DNA of 64,000 bases from Antrodiella citrinella (taxonomy: Eukaryota; Basidiomycota; Agaricomycetes; Polyporales; Steccherinaceae). The stretch spans positions 1-64,000 of the forward strand of contig SGPM01000101.1 in NCBI GenBank assembly GCA_004802725.1, in the 5' to 3' direction. Below the pieces are notes generated by a model, which worked only from the letters and a program-made list of their open reading frames with translations, made no database searches and was not told the origin of the DNA. Numbering within the stretch: the first letter of the stretch is position 1; each line of letters opens with the position of its first letter. Shown piece after piece: positions 26,801-39,926 of this stretch. The position numbers were made by a program, and so were the translations under genes.

Positions 26801-28359
26801 GGAAAGAGGGGGAAAGGAGACCAAAACCACCACTGTTCAGAGCCGGAGCCACCATGTATCACTGAAAAACACATTCGTACATAATATGAAGGTGCTGCAT
26901 GCACTCGACGGCCGGTAAAGAGGACCCTGCCGAACGCTGTGATGAAAAAGTTGTTGTTTCATCTGTGAACAGACCTTGAGCATACGGAATGAGCGAGGAC
27001 ATACCTTACGAAGCAACGTACCCTTCTCAGCTCCTCAATAGGCTCGCAGTGGTTCTCCTAGCTGACGGATAAACGTGCATGGGCTGACTTGAGCGAAAGG
27101 ATGAACGAAATCCATGGACACACTGGCACTGAGTTGAGCAGTGCAAGAGTTCGGAAGGCCCTGTACCTCCAGCGGACACCGATTCGGATGAATCATGGGG
27201 CGAATATCAGGAGGAAAAGGGATCCTGTCTGTGCAGAATTATGTTTTAAGTATCCCATGCCTACCAGCACGCAAACATAAAACTTACGTCGCGTTGGGTG
27301 TACTTACTCGCAAGAGGAACAAAATTTGAATGAAAGATTGTTACGCGAACGTCGGGCACGAGGTCGGCAATCCTGCAAAGTATTGCACGTCTGGAGCCTC
27401 TAGACATCATCGACGACAACGTTCGTGCCATGTTGCGATTGGTCTCATCGACCACCAATATCAATGCGCCGGGCGTTGAACGTGCCAGTGGTAGCTGAAC
27501 AGAGTTGGGGAGCTTCCGGCCCGCTGCATCGTGTCACGGAGAATGCCGATGCTGACGCGGTGCGGTCCCGAAAAGGCTCCCGCTCATCTTGGAACCTTGG
27601 TTTGAAAGTTTTGAACGACTTGCTATCACGACAATCCTCCATCTATGAATTGTCGGCCACATATCGCTGCAAATCGTATGGCGCATAATACTCGTATCAT
27701 TTGCTATCGATATCTCTATGGGATCCTACACAAAAAGGGCGTCGTCAGTATTCCGGAAGGCGCAACTGTGAGATGAAGAACGGAACCGAGTCAAAACTAG
27801 TAGACTTCTGGCGATCTTGCGAAAACTCTCTTCAAAAGTGGTTCCGGCCAGAATGTGCCTTTCGTCCAGTCTAACGAGACCTTGTGACATTGTCAATCTC
27901 CATGGGTCTTGACTCTTGATGCTAGCTGCGGTAGTCAACACAAGCGAGAGAGAACCCTTGACCATTGTTGTTATGGTTGGACGACTTGACAATGTCCGTG
28001 TTTCAATCGAGTCAATACCTTTGCATTAGCTCAAAGAACCAGTACGCAGATCACTTGCGATGAAAGAGCAGGAGACGACCGCGTCCAGCATGTCTGACAC
28101 GAGGCGGGGTGTCTTGTCATCACGAATGGTCCAGTTTCCTCTTTGGTCCGGAGTAGCCGTAATCTTCAGCGCATTGCGTAGTCGAGACCGTCGCATGATC
28201 TGTTGAGTCCGCTGCCTCGTTTTGTTTTACTTCAGCCGCTTATAATCGCTTGTCAGGATGAGCGGCTCCACGCAACTCGCTCTGGTCTTTCCTCTGAATG
28301 ACATTGTATACCTGAATCTATCATACCCTCTGTATCCCTAAGCTTACGATCCCTACCAA
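20884..28359. other. 7.5-kb gene-poor tract
   Basis: No confident gene. Open frames are short on both strands and show no conserved domain. A possible remnant of a multi-pass membrane protein gene lies near 25.25-25.56 kb on the - strand. No long terminal repeats, integrase or reverse transcriptase motifs were seen. Confidence 0.4.
25285..25557 (-). pseudogene. Possible remnant of a multi-pass membrane protein gene
   Basis: Reading the - strand from about 25557, after an acceptor CTGCAG, gives a hydrophobic helix ending in IYVWYKGLLTRVV. After a possible intron, YTPTLRKFILRDV follows at about 25285-25325. The spacing and the pattern WYKG..TP.LR..LRD resemble the region after the fifth helix in the fungal DUF6533-type multi-pass proteins abundant in Agaricomycetes. 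The frame then meets a stop where the next helix should begin, and no other exon could be assembled. This is a weak call from memory of the family pattern; decayed gene or chance. Confidence 0.2.
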
Positions 28360-30027
28360 ATGCCTGTCCCAACACCGTCTAAGAAGAGTCTCTACAAGGT
28401 ACTTGACCTTGAAGACGATGCGTCGGAGGATGCGATACGAGTGGCGTACAAGAAATTGGTGCGCTGGCATATCCTCTGCACCCGCCGGTTTACATAATTC
28501 ACACTTTGCAACCCCTCAGGCTTTGAAATGGCATCCTGACCGGAACCAAGACGATAAGGAAGCCGCACAAGAGAAATTCATTGAAGTATGTTCCCTATCT
28601 TGCGTCGGGGGATACTGTGAACTTACCTGCGCGATAGATTTCGGACGCGTACAATGCCTTGCTCGAAAGTCGGAAGCATTCGCGACTGCCCAAGCGCTCT
28701 TCTACGAAAACAACTCCTCCACCGAAAGCTGCTTCGACGTCATCATCTCATTCGGCATCGTCCTCCACCCCGACGTCGTCTAGCACTGCTTCGTCTTCCA
28801 AGTCGACAACATCGACGGAGGGTAGGACGAGCAACTCAAAGTCCTCGCATCCCTCCGAAGCTAAGTCGGATGCCATGCACAAATCAAGCTCTGACAAGTA
28901 AGCTGTCTATACCCTCGTTTGCTTCCTCCGTCTCACTCCTTCCCCAAAGGAAAGACAACGAAGCCAAGTCTTCTTCACGGTCATCCCATTCCACCTCCAG
29001 TCCGGAGTCCAAACACAGCTCGCGCTCGAAGCCTGCCCGACCGGCAACACCATTCGCTCATCTCGATTCCGACTCATCTTCTGACGAAGAGGACAAGTGA
29101 GTTTAGCCTTTAATGTTCCTTTCATATCTCAAATCTGATATGCGATATGCATCTTATCTCTTAGCGACCACTGCTCCGGTCATAAGACTCATAAAGACTC
29201 TTTCGGCTCAGGTCCCAGTACCCGGAAGAAGTTTCGACCACTTGAGGAGGACGGATATGAATTCATCGATTTCGGGTCACCACTGCAGCCTATACGAGCG
29301 CCCAGTGTGAAGAGCAGTAGCACCAAGAGTGGCACAAGCAAGAGTGGCGACCTATCCAAAGACTGGATCTTCCCTCTTCAGCTATCACTCGACGACCTCT
29401 ACCACGGCGCGTCACATCACTATCGGGTCATCCGAACGCTGCGATCGGGCAAGACGCAGACCGTCAAGATTGACATCAAGGTCTTGCCCGGATGGCAGAA
29501 AGGCACTCGGATACGCGTCCCAGCGGTCGGAAATGAACGCAAGGACGGGACGTTCCAGGACATTGTCTTTGTCGTCGAGGAGCAGCCACATACCCAGTTC
29601 TCCAGGGTGGATAACGATCTTTACGTGACCGTACAAGTTCCGTGGGCGGAGACGCGGTCACGGCCGTACTCGTGGTCGTCGATGGATTCGCGATTAGATG
29701 GGGACCCGAGCTTGGGCGAGGAGCTGGCGTTTGTGAAGGGAATGAACGGAGCAGAGTACGGGCTGCCTATACCGGCGTCCTTGGTTGAAGGGGCGGACGG
29801 CACTCGGGTCGTGGGTGCGGGGATGCCGATACGAGAGAAAGGGGAGGTGGTAGGGAAGGGGGATCTGGTGATCAAGTGAGTTCTTTTCATAACGCATTTG
29901 TTTTCTGCTGGCTTCGATGTTCATGTCTGCAAATCACAGGTGGGATTTCATATTCCCCGAGACTGAGAAAGCCCAGCAATCTCGATGGCAATCTCTGAAG
30001 AAGAGGGCCATGCACTGGAAGCATTGA
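28360..30027 (+). CDS. Class II (type B) DnaJ/Hsp40 co-chaperone
   Basis: Predicted 456-aa protein in six exons: 28360-28458, 28520-28585, 28638-28897, 28950-29096, 29165-29875 and 29940-30027. The N-terminal J domain (about residues 10-70) contains YKVLDLEDDASEDAIRVAYK and the HPD motif (His38-Asp40), which stimulates Hsp70 ATPase. Residues about 75-200 form a low-complexity Ser/Thr/Lys linker in place of the Gly/Phe region. The C-terminal half is the DnaJ_C substrate-binding double beta barrel (LSLDDLYHGASHHYRV, IKVLPGWQKGTRIRVPAVGN) and lacks the Cys-rich zinc finger, hence class II as in Sis1/DNAJB proteins. Probably a cytosolic or nuclear Hsp70 partner. The Ser-rich linker, unlike the usual G/F linker, is the odd point. 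The ATG lies directly before the J domain. Confidence 0.93.
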
Positions 30028-30721
30028 AGGATGTCGTTCATTTTCTCTTCATAACGGTGGGATGAGGACGCTCGGTATGGTATGGCATGTGTACCTTATT
30101 CCGCTTTATGACCGTTTTGCCTTTTCTACCCGCGACTTTCCTCATGCCGTGGACTTTCTTCCAAAATGTGAACTATCTGCATACCACACACTTTTCGCTA
30201 TCACTACGTTCTTTTTTGTTCGGCCTAGTGTCGACTGTAACATAACTGGTTTGTACGATAATGGGTTTTGTTCTGGTCGTTTGTTCTCCTGCGTAGCTAC
30301 TATGTACAAATGCTATTGCAATGCGCAGCGTAGGCTACCTGCTCTGAAATGATGTTTCGTTTTCACCTCTTTTCGGAACTACATGAGTAGTGATGTCAAT
30401 GAATCTATTCTGACGGCTACAGCACTGAACAAATCAGCAACAGGTACACCTACACGGATAGCTAGAAGTACATAAGTCCTGGTCATGGGCAAAACAAACA
30501 CAAATCCTCGCCCCATCCTCTGTATAATGCAAGATACCACAAAAAACAGAAACAACAAAGCAGAAAATCGTGGTAAGTCGTGAATGCGTGAGGGTCGTGA
30601 AGATGACATTGATAAGCAAGACAACATCATGAAGCAAAACAAAAACAAAGGAAACATTAGAGTACAATCTTGTCCATAATAATGTACTTGGGCCCCAGAC
30701 ATAGGGAGAATAAACATACAT
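30028..30721. other. Convergent 3' region, DnaJ / kelch genes
   Basis: Between the stop codons of two convergent genes. AT-rich with pyrimidine runs; no gene recognised. It must contain both transcript ends. Confidence 0.45.
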
Positions 30722-33700
30722 CTAAGAATCACCGCTCCCCGAACGTTCGCGATCGGGATTCGTCACATACAAGGGAGCTTTTGGTACGACACCATACACG
30801 CTGGTTCGGAGCTTTGACCGGGCAGGTGGCGGTGACTTCAATTGAAAGTCTTCCTGCTGAGACATCCTCCGCTCAAACGCTTGTACACGTTCCGATACCA
30901 CGTTGCCCGTAGGTGAACGCTTGCGTGGGGATTGACGTCCAGGTCTAGCCTCCTCCTGTTGAGGCACTGTTGACTCCGGCGACAAGACAAATGCGATCGG
31001 GTTATTGTCGATGGTGATGCCAGAATGCTCACTTCCAGCTGTGACAACAGATAACGGACGTTCAAGTTTGACAGGGGCAGCAGGTCGTCCGGGCTCGCCG
31101 CCACTTGAGCTCTGATCAGTCCCGTGTGACCCCTTCTGCACGATGTCCATTTGGCCCATGCGTTCCAGGGCCTCGGAGTCGGCAGTCCGTGCTGTTTGTA
31201 AAGAAGAAGCAGAGCGGGCATGAGCGTGGGACGACCAGAGCTGATGATGTCCCCCGCTGCTTCCGCGCTTCGAAGCGGTGGGTGAGGCGGCTTCTTCGAT
31301 GGGAACTAAGCGCGAGGGGGGAGGGTTGGGATCCCGGAAGTCCAGAGGGCCTTGACGGGCTGCGTCGCTGTTACGGCGGTCGAGAAGGGGTGTCTTGGCA
31401 AACCGCACCCACCAGCTATTGGATCGAGACATGGGAGAGGAAGGCGGCGACGTAGATGGATAAGCATCGATAAGTGATGAAGGCCGTTGAGTGGGAGAGC
31501 GCGGAGTATCATGTGAGCTGGAGGAGGCCAAAGCAGCCCCGGACAGAGTAAGAGATGGATTCGAACGTGACGCGTCTGTGGATGTATTGGCTGATTCTGT
31601 GAGAGTCGAAAGGGATGGTTGTTCGGATACAGGAGTGAGGTGTGTCAGGTCCACAGATGGAGGGTATGCAGTATGGAGGTAAGGACGAGGCGGAGGATCA
31701 TTGAGACGAGGATACCCTTTTCCTTCATCGTCGTCATCGTCGTCAAAGTAAGGAGGTGCGTCCGCGTCGAACTCGACAGACTGGACTTCGTAATCCTCAA
31801 AGGGGTCCACGTACCCACGCGACTCAGACAACCTTCCCATACGCTTGGCACGAACAAGACCCCAATCGTCGCCGAACGGATCCGACGCTTCCTTCTCCGA
31901 CCTTGTCCATATCGACCGTGAACCACCGCTTCCTTCTTTCCGCAAGCTGCGCACGACAGGAGCGGCGGCGGCGTAGTCAAGCATCGCACCCCCGACACTG
32001 CGCAGAGAGGCCAAGGAGCCGTACACTTTGTCACCTAAAGTCGGTCGTCTCAACGAAGACCTTCCACTGCTTGGATCCCGTCGCATACCACCTGTCATCC
32101 ACCATTCCTCCTCGAACTCCCTCGTGTCTTCATCAGCTAGCATGTCTCTCCGTCCGGGGACGTTCCTGACGGTGCCGCCAGGCATCATCCCGACCAAACG
32201 ATCTTTGACTGTCTTCACTACAGGCGGTAGCGGCAGCCCTTTCTCGTGCGAGTTATTGATACCGGCGACAGGGATGACGTGACCAAGGTGTGGACTGCCT
32301 TCATCGTCAGAGGGGCCAAGGAGGTGGAACTGCTGAGAGCGATGTCTGCGTCGCACGTAATACATCGCAACTGTGGTGCCCAGCATAAGGCCAATGACAC
32401 CAAATACAGTCCCTACGGCGATGGCGGTCGTATGAGAGCCACTATCCGTCGAACTGCCACTGTTTCCGCCTCCTCCGTCACCTTCACCCTTACCTCCGCC
32501 ACCTGCTGAGCCGTTGTTGCTGCCCGGGCTGGACGATTGAGGTTGGCTTGGTTGACTGCCACCCGGCGATCCAGAGGGAGATCCAGACCCGACGTCGGAG
32601 AAGCGCCTGGTAGCGTCGTAGCTGGAGGTAATGAACTGGCAGGGGGAGGTGTGAAGCTGGGCTGAAAGCTGTTCGACGATGTATCGAACACAGATAGCAG
32701 CGAGTCTGTTGCTGGGCCATTGGTCGTATATCCTGAAAGCCTGCTGTCAGCACTTGATTTTTACAATATAGGATGATGACATACCAAAAGCAAAGAGCAC
32801 TGTCGATCCCATCGCCACAGCGGTGTGATCTATGCGCGGGCCGAGCTGTGAGAGCGCCGGAACGGCCGTCCATACCATCGGAGTCTGGGTTGTATCAAGA
32901 ATCCAGCCATCGCTGAGGAGAGACTGCAAAGTCGCGTCTGCACCACCGTGTATGACAACCTTGCCGTTGTCAAGGAGAGTGGCGGCAAAGTCGCGCCGCG
33001 ATGGTGGTACGCTCGAACTTGCTACGGGGAGCGTCGACCAGTTCGCGTCGGACTGAGTGGTGTCGAGTACCCATACAGTGGACAGCGGGACGAGGGATTG
33101 CTGGGAGGGCGAATACCCGCCAAATACCAGCAGTTGACCGTTGGGCAACACGACGGAAGTATGGCCGACAACGTCAGGAGGCCCGCCCGTAGAGAGAAGT
33201 TGAGTGAAAGAGGGCACGGTGGGATCAAAGACATAGTGATCCGAGAACGCGTTCCCCGACCCGTCCGTCTTCTGTCCGCCAACGATCCATATCTTGTCCT
33301 GGGACAAAGACGCAGAGTGGTGTATCCGCCTGAGAGGTTCGTTCGCCCAGGAGTCTGCCACGAAATCCCAGGACGCGTTTCGACCGTTCAACTCCAGCAG
33401 GACCGCGGAATCGTTCCTCTCCGGAAGCACGATGGGTGAGTTAGGTCCTGGGTCGCCGCCGAAGAGCAGGAGACTTGAGACGTTGAACGCAGATAGTGTG
33501 TGCCATGCGACGGCAGGTCCCTGAGATGCCGAGCAGGTCGAACATCCTCCATCGTACGTCCACGGAGGAGAGGATATATTGAAGGGTGATGAGAGGTCGA
33601 GAGTAAGGAGATCGTTACTGACTGGAGCAGAGGTATATGCGAATGAGTTATACTGATCGGTACGACCACCATGAACATAAAGGGTATGTTGGACAAGTGA

Positions 33701-33863
33701 AGCGGCCTGTCCCCATCTGTTTTGCACTCTTTAGTTCTGCTCATATTCCATAGACAATACGAACTAACCTCGGGACATCCGGGGACTGAGCAGCCACAAA
33801 GTCGTACACCAACCAGAGTACAGTCTGTACCGACAAAATGCGCAACAAGGTGCTTTCATGCAT
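30722..33863 (-). CDS. Kelch-repeat single-pass membrane protein
   Basis: Predicted type I membrane protein of about 990 aa. Exon 1 (33769-33863) encodes a signal peptide (MHESTLLRILSVQTVLWLVY...). Exon 2 (32785-33716) encodes kelch-type beta-propeller repeats with the typical VHGG, LLFGG, IVGG, VFGG and IHGG turns. Exon 3 runs from 32732 to the stop at 30722. It holds a Ser/Gly/Pro stalk, one transmembrane helix (TTAIAVGTVFGVIGLMLGTT) followed by YYVRRRHR, and a Ser/Pro-rich cytoplasmic tail of about 500 aa. The frame changes inside the stalk (32520-32690). An intron of 65 nt (GTCGGG..TCCAG) or 56 nt (GTGTTC..GCCAG) would restore it, but neither donor is strong, so this boundary is uncertain. 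The topology suggests a cell-surface sensor or wall-binding protein (inference). The ligand is unknown. Confidence 0.8.
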
Positions 33864-35238
33864 CTTCTTCCCCGTGAAACAATCAAAGATTGGATGGCAG
33901 ATTCTACTGCAGGTTATGAGTAGTGCATATAAGAATGTGTTCGTGAATTGGATCGTAAAAGTCGTGAAGTTTATGGTTGTGGAGATCTTGAAGGGCTGGA
34001 GCAGCTTGGGAGCAGCCTGACGCGCCGGTGACACTCGAACCGTTTAGGCAACTCAACCACGATACGCTATTTTTGGCGAACACGAGTTCGAACCCGCATG
34101 TCAGCAGCATTTCTCACCATTCTTCGCCCCGTCGTTACATACATGGCATGACACGACCGACCAGAACATTAGAACCAGAGAAAAACGTGCGTTCATCGTC
34201 GTGCACAATGCGCATAAGTGAGGGCGATGCCATTACACGGCATGCAGGGGCTAATTAAACATGGTGCGAAAGAAACTTATAAGTTTTATTTTTACACGCA
34301 CGTGACCTCGGGATTCCTATATATGGTAAGCCCGAAGTGGTTTCGCGTAATATTGAGAATAACATCTCTGGCGCTAGCCTTTCACAAGTCTCCATATGCG
34401 TCGTATCCGCGGACTCATCCCCTCCTGCGGTGGGGGAAAGGGAAACATAGGCGACGTTTCGGAGTGGCAAGCTGAGCGAGCAAGCGCTTCGTCGATTAGA
34501 CTGGTGTAATCATGATTAAACACGAAAAAACCGGCTCTGCATGCCGTGAATTAGCTACTACTACGGGCGCATGGGCCATCGGACTGACTCTCGTTCTTCA
34601 AATTACAGTCACCTGGCAGGCGTGTGATGTTGGAGTCATCCCTGTGTCACTGTAGGGGCCCGACAACTATGTTTGTTAGATTGTTTTACGATATGATGGT
34701 AGTGGACCTTCGAGGAAGAGAAGGACAGAGAGCAACAGTATGTTCAGACTCGGACGCGCGCAAGTGCCATGGCCACTTGTGTATCACCAGGACGCCCTCT
34801 TTGAATGAGTACGTATATCACCAAGAAACCCCGACCGTCCAGATCTAAGAGTAGATGTACGTACTTAGCTATAGGATACTTCTTTGGTCGTGAAACAACC
34901 ACGATTGTCCCAGCACCGAATTACAGACACGATTCAGAGTGCGACAGAAGTAGTGCCTAGGCCAAGCAGAGAATACAGTCAATCAAACGAATGGGGCTAT
35001 AAACAGGAATGTAATGTGCGGTGAGAGTTCGAGTTCCGACAGAGACAACATGAACGGGACCGGCAAGGAAGAAAAAAGTCTGATAAGGAAGTAGTCCATA
35101 CGAAGGTTCATAGAGGAGTACGCATGATGGGTATCATACAGCAGGATATCCCAGTCAAGGATCTGAATGAATCAAGATAGTACAAGATTGCATCACACTC
35201 CCCAGCCCCGTCAACGATGCTAGGCCGCAGGCTAATCA
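33864..35238. other. Intergenic region, no confident gene
   Basis: Upstream region of the kelch gene and downstream region of the copper radical oxidase gene. Box-like tRNA promoter motifs at 34023-34100 do not fold into a tRNA (see rejected items). A 74-codon frame at about 34624 has no recognisable features. Confidence 0.4.
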
Positions 35239-37424
35239 TTATACTACAAACACAGATCCGGTCAGCATGAATGCAGGTAAACATCGCGCAGGAGTTTACA
35301 TACCAACAACGGAGATCAATGCGAGAGCACCAGCAACCGCACCTATGATCATCGAACTTGGTGTCCACAGGCCAGTAGCAGAGTTGTGTGCGCTGGTGCT
35401 CGTGTTGCTCTGGGAAGCAGCAGGTGCTGAGCCGGAAGCCGTGTCAAGAAGGACGCTGGCAGGAAGGTCGGCAACAGCCGCGGTGGGCTGCGTACCAATC
35501 TCACCATTACCAACGATGACCATGGTACCATTGCTGGGAATGCCATTGACGTTCACGAAGACCAGACCAGGTCCGGGTTGGAAAAGGTTGGGGTTCGGGG
35601 GCATCTGTGCAACGTGGAGCGTGTACGAACCGTCCGAGTTGACAGTGAAGGTGTTGTTCAGTTGAACGTGACGTTGACCCATGTTCATGGCGTGGGTGGT
35701 GAATCCGGGACGGATGACAACAACGGTCGTGTTGCCTGCCGCGGAGTTGGCATCGCCAGAGTACGATGAGGCGGGGACTGTGAGATCAAACGAGGGACCA
35801 CCGTACGTGAGGTTGGCGGGAACACCGGTAGGCACGGGGCGAACAGAAGCTGAGAAGTAAGAGGGATAGAAAATCTCAGCCTGATATGTCGTAGGGAATG
35901 CGGTGGATGTGTTGACATCGACGTTGGGGTTAGAACCAGCAATAAGGACGGACGCGTCGGGAAGGAGGAGGGCGGACGAATGGTAAAGCCGAGGAATCGG
36001 AGAGGTATCGAAGCCTGTGTTAGACCAGCGCTGGCCTGCCGGCGCCGAAGGATCATAGAGTGCGGGCTGCCCTTGGGGTGCTGAGGCAAGAGACATACCA
36101 AACGCCATCTGTCCGTAAGTGGGGGTCTCTCCGGTCTGAGTCGCGTAACCGGCGGTACCGTTTGCACCACCGTTCAACAGCAAAAGCTTGCCAGTAGGCA
36201 GAGTGATGAACTGACCCATCGTCCTGCCGCCACCGAGCATATCATCATCGGCGACGTAGTCAACTGTTGAGTTGTCTGTGGGCTCGGGCGTAAGACGATG
36301 GCACGCAGCAGACGCGGGGTAATCCCAAGTGTTGATGTTCGGCCAGCTGTAATCACCCCACGCTTCATCGGGCATGTCGGTACCACCGCAGAAGATAATG
36401 GTGGGGGTCCAGTTGTTCTCGGGGGTGAGAGGCAACATCGCGTTGGCACCAGAAGCGGGGTAGACACGAGCAATGTTATCGGGCATGTCTGGCAGACGGT
36501 TCTCGGTGTTGGTGAGGGGTTCCCACAGCACTGCAAAAGTGTCAGCTACGATTCGACATACGTCATTGAACCTACTCACTGGTAGAGACGTTGGCTTGGA
36601 CAAGCATGTTTCCGGAAGGCATGAGGTACGTCAGTGCGTAGGAGTTCAAACCGGAGGTATCGATCATGAACTGCATGACCTGAGGATCACCCTTGCTGGG
36701 ATAGAACTCGAACGTGGGCTCGGCAGCACCTCCCTCTGTCGCGGGATCGGTGTTCGGGTAATTCCTGTTGATGTAACCACCGTTCACGAAACCACCGATG
36801 ATAGCGAGCGAACCATCACCCAAGGCTTCGGTTCCAGCGTACCAACGCCTCTTCTGCATCCGGAGGAGGGTAGGGTCATCGAACCATTGGCATGAAGGAT
36901 CATCGAAGTTGTCCGCGTCTGTACAAGGATTGAGGATACGGATGGCGGGACCACCGTCGAGATCGCCGAAGGTGGCATCGTATGAACCGGTGAAGCCATT
37001 GTTGACGGATCCGAGGCTACCGCCGGGACCTACAGCACCGTTACCACCCATTGTGATGAAGGAGCCGTTCGGCAGGTGCATGCCTGACGCGCAGAACACG
37101 TTGGTTTTGACGAGCATGGGTGCAGCCGTCCGTGAAGCAATGTCGTATACGGCACCCATGGCAGGGTGGCCGTCGATCTGAGTAGGGTTGTTCTCTGACT
37201 TGTCGAGGATGTAGACCTTCTCCTCGTTACCAAGGAACAACTGTGGTGAGAGCACGACATGTGACGACGTGTTCCAAGCTCAAAGCAGTCATGTTACGCA
37301 CCATCATGCCGCTGACAAGAGTCTGTCCTCCATCCTCAAACGATCCAGGCGTGTGTGTCTGGGCAAGGACGGAGCTCGTTGCTGCGAGTCCAAGGGTCAA
37401 GATGGAAAGCTGATGGCTACGCAT
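35239..37424 (-). CDS. Copper radical oxidase (glyoxal-oxidase-like)
   Basis: Predicted 671-aa secreted or surface-anchored en/AA5-type oxidase that oxidises aldehydes or alcohols and releases H2O2, which feeds lignin-degrading peroxidases in wood decay. Exons: 37302-37424, 36580-37240, 35304-36530 and 35239-35243; the last contributes only two bases of the final sense codon plus the stop. A signal peptide (MRSHQLSILTLGLAATSSVLA) begins the protein. The radical-cofactor and copper ligands are present: Cys91 in NVFCASGMHLPNG, Tyr175 in RRWYAGTEAL, Tyr444-His445 in RLYHSSALLLPDAS, and His541 in GFTTHAMNMGQRH. The C-terminus is Ser/Thr-rich and ends in a hydrophobic stretch (SSMIIGAVAGALALISVV), which suggests a GPI anchor or membrane tether. 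No WSC domains are present. The substrate cannot be told from the sequence. Confidence 0.93.
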
Positions 37425-38434
37425 CGTGGAGGGTTGTCCGTGTGGTGTGTGTGAGCAGACGAAGGTAGGATATTAGTGCTGGAAAGAGGGAGAACGCAGA
37501 GTACACCGAAGCCAACAGGTACCAACGAAAAGAATGACGGGGAGCGAAGAGAGGGAGGAGGAGAGGAAGAGGGTATGAATGAAAGAACAACAGCGGAATA
37601 ATAAAGCTCGGGGCCTGAAAAGAGGGAGGTGGGTTCGGCGCTGGAAGGCCGTTGCCGCAGAATCTGGAGGTTGGCACAGGCGAGCGCGTTTTGAGCGCGT
37701 TACCAAACACGCCCGTTGCCACTCGTCTCTGATCCGACCAGCTCTTCTTCAGACGGGTTTCTCTTTCAAAAACATAGCAAGACATACCAGTTGTGCCATG
37801 ACCCTCTTTCTATGAGCTATTTATGCGCCGCACGATCCCCAAGATCGATATCGGTATTCAGGACGTCCCCGTCTTTGCGTTCCGATTCGTCGGTGAGTTG
37901 CCGACGAGGATAGACGCCGTCTCTGGAGTCCAATGGCACAACAGACTCACTGACCACAAAGTAGACTTTTCGCATTACAACCATGTTTTCCGCTCTATTT
38001 GCACGAATGGTACATATCATACCTGGCCTCATCACCGCACAAAACTTTGTACAGCGTCTGGCTTTTGCCGGTTCATTTTGGCCTCGTCTGAGGTCGGAGC
38101 GTCCATCCAGTCAATCTGGAGATCCGAGAATCCTTGGTTCGCCTCCTAAATTCTCCTCCTACTCCCACCTCACTCATGCAACGCGAACTTCATTCTTTGA
38201 AATTGAACGCATGTGGCCCATGAACTTATAATTAGACTGCAGATATTTTAGGACGCGGTCCCGAACCTAGATTTGGCCTAGATGGTCGAGGATGGTCGCC
38301 GTTGAATGTTAAGTACTCCCCGCGGAGGGGTCTGCCAGTCCCCGATGATCGTACAACCATTCTGCATTTATCGCTCAAGTTAATTCCAACGAAGGTATCG
38401 TGGCCGCATTGATATACATTGGGTATAAACATTT
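37425..38434. other. Intergenic, oxidase promoter / xylanase 3' end
   Basis: About 1 kb between two co-directional - strand genes. It contains the promoter of the copper radical oxidase; CT-rich on the - strand around 37500-37600, as in fungal core promoters. No gene recognised; small + strand frames look like chance. Confidence 0.45.
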
Positions 38435-39891
<1,457 letters not shown>

Positions 39892-39919
39892 CTAGTTATA
39901 TCCTAGATGTATATTTAGG

Positions 39920-39926
39920 CTTTATA
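39920..39926 (-). promoter_or_regulatory. TATA box of the xylanase gene
   Basis: TATAAAG on the - strand, about 53-59 bases upstream of the start codon at 39867, in an otherwise AT-rich segment. Position and sequence fit a fungal TATA box. Confidence 0.5.

Noticed and set aside
34023..34100. tRNA-like promoter boxes on the - strand (TGGTTGAGTTG, GGTTCGAGTGTC and GGGTTCGAACTC)
   Set aside because: The A-like and B-like boxes are only about 15 bases apart, the T-arm stems do not pair, and no acceptor stem or anticodon arm can be formed. A decayed tRNA or SINE head remains possible.
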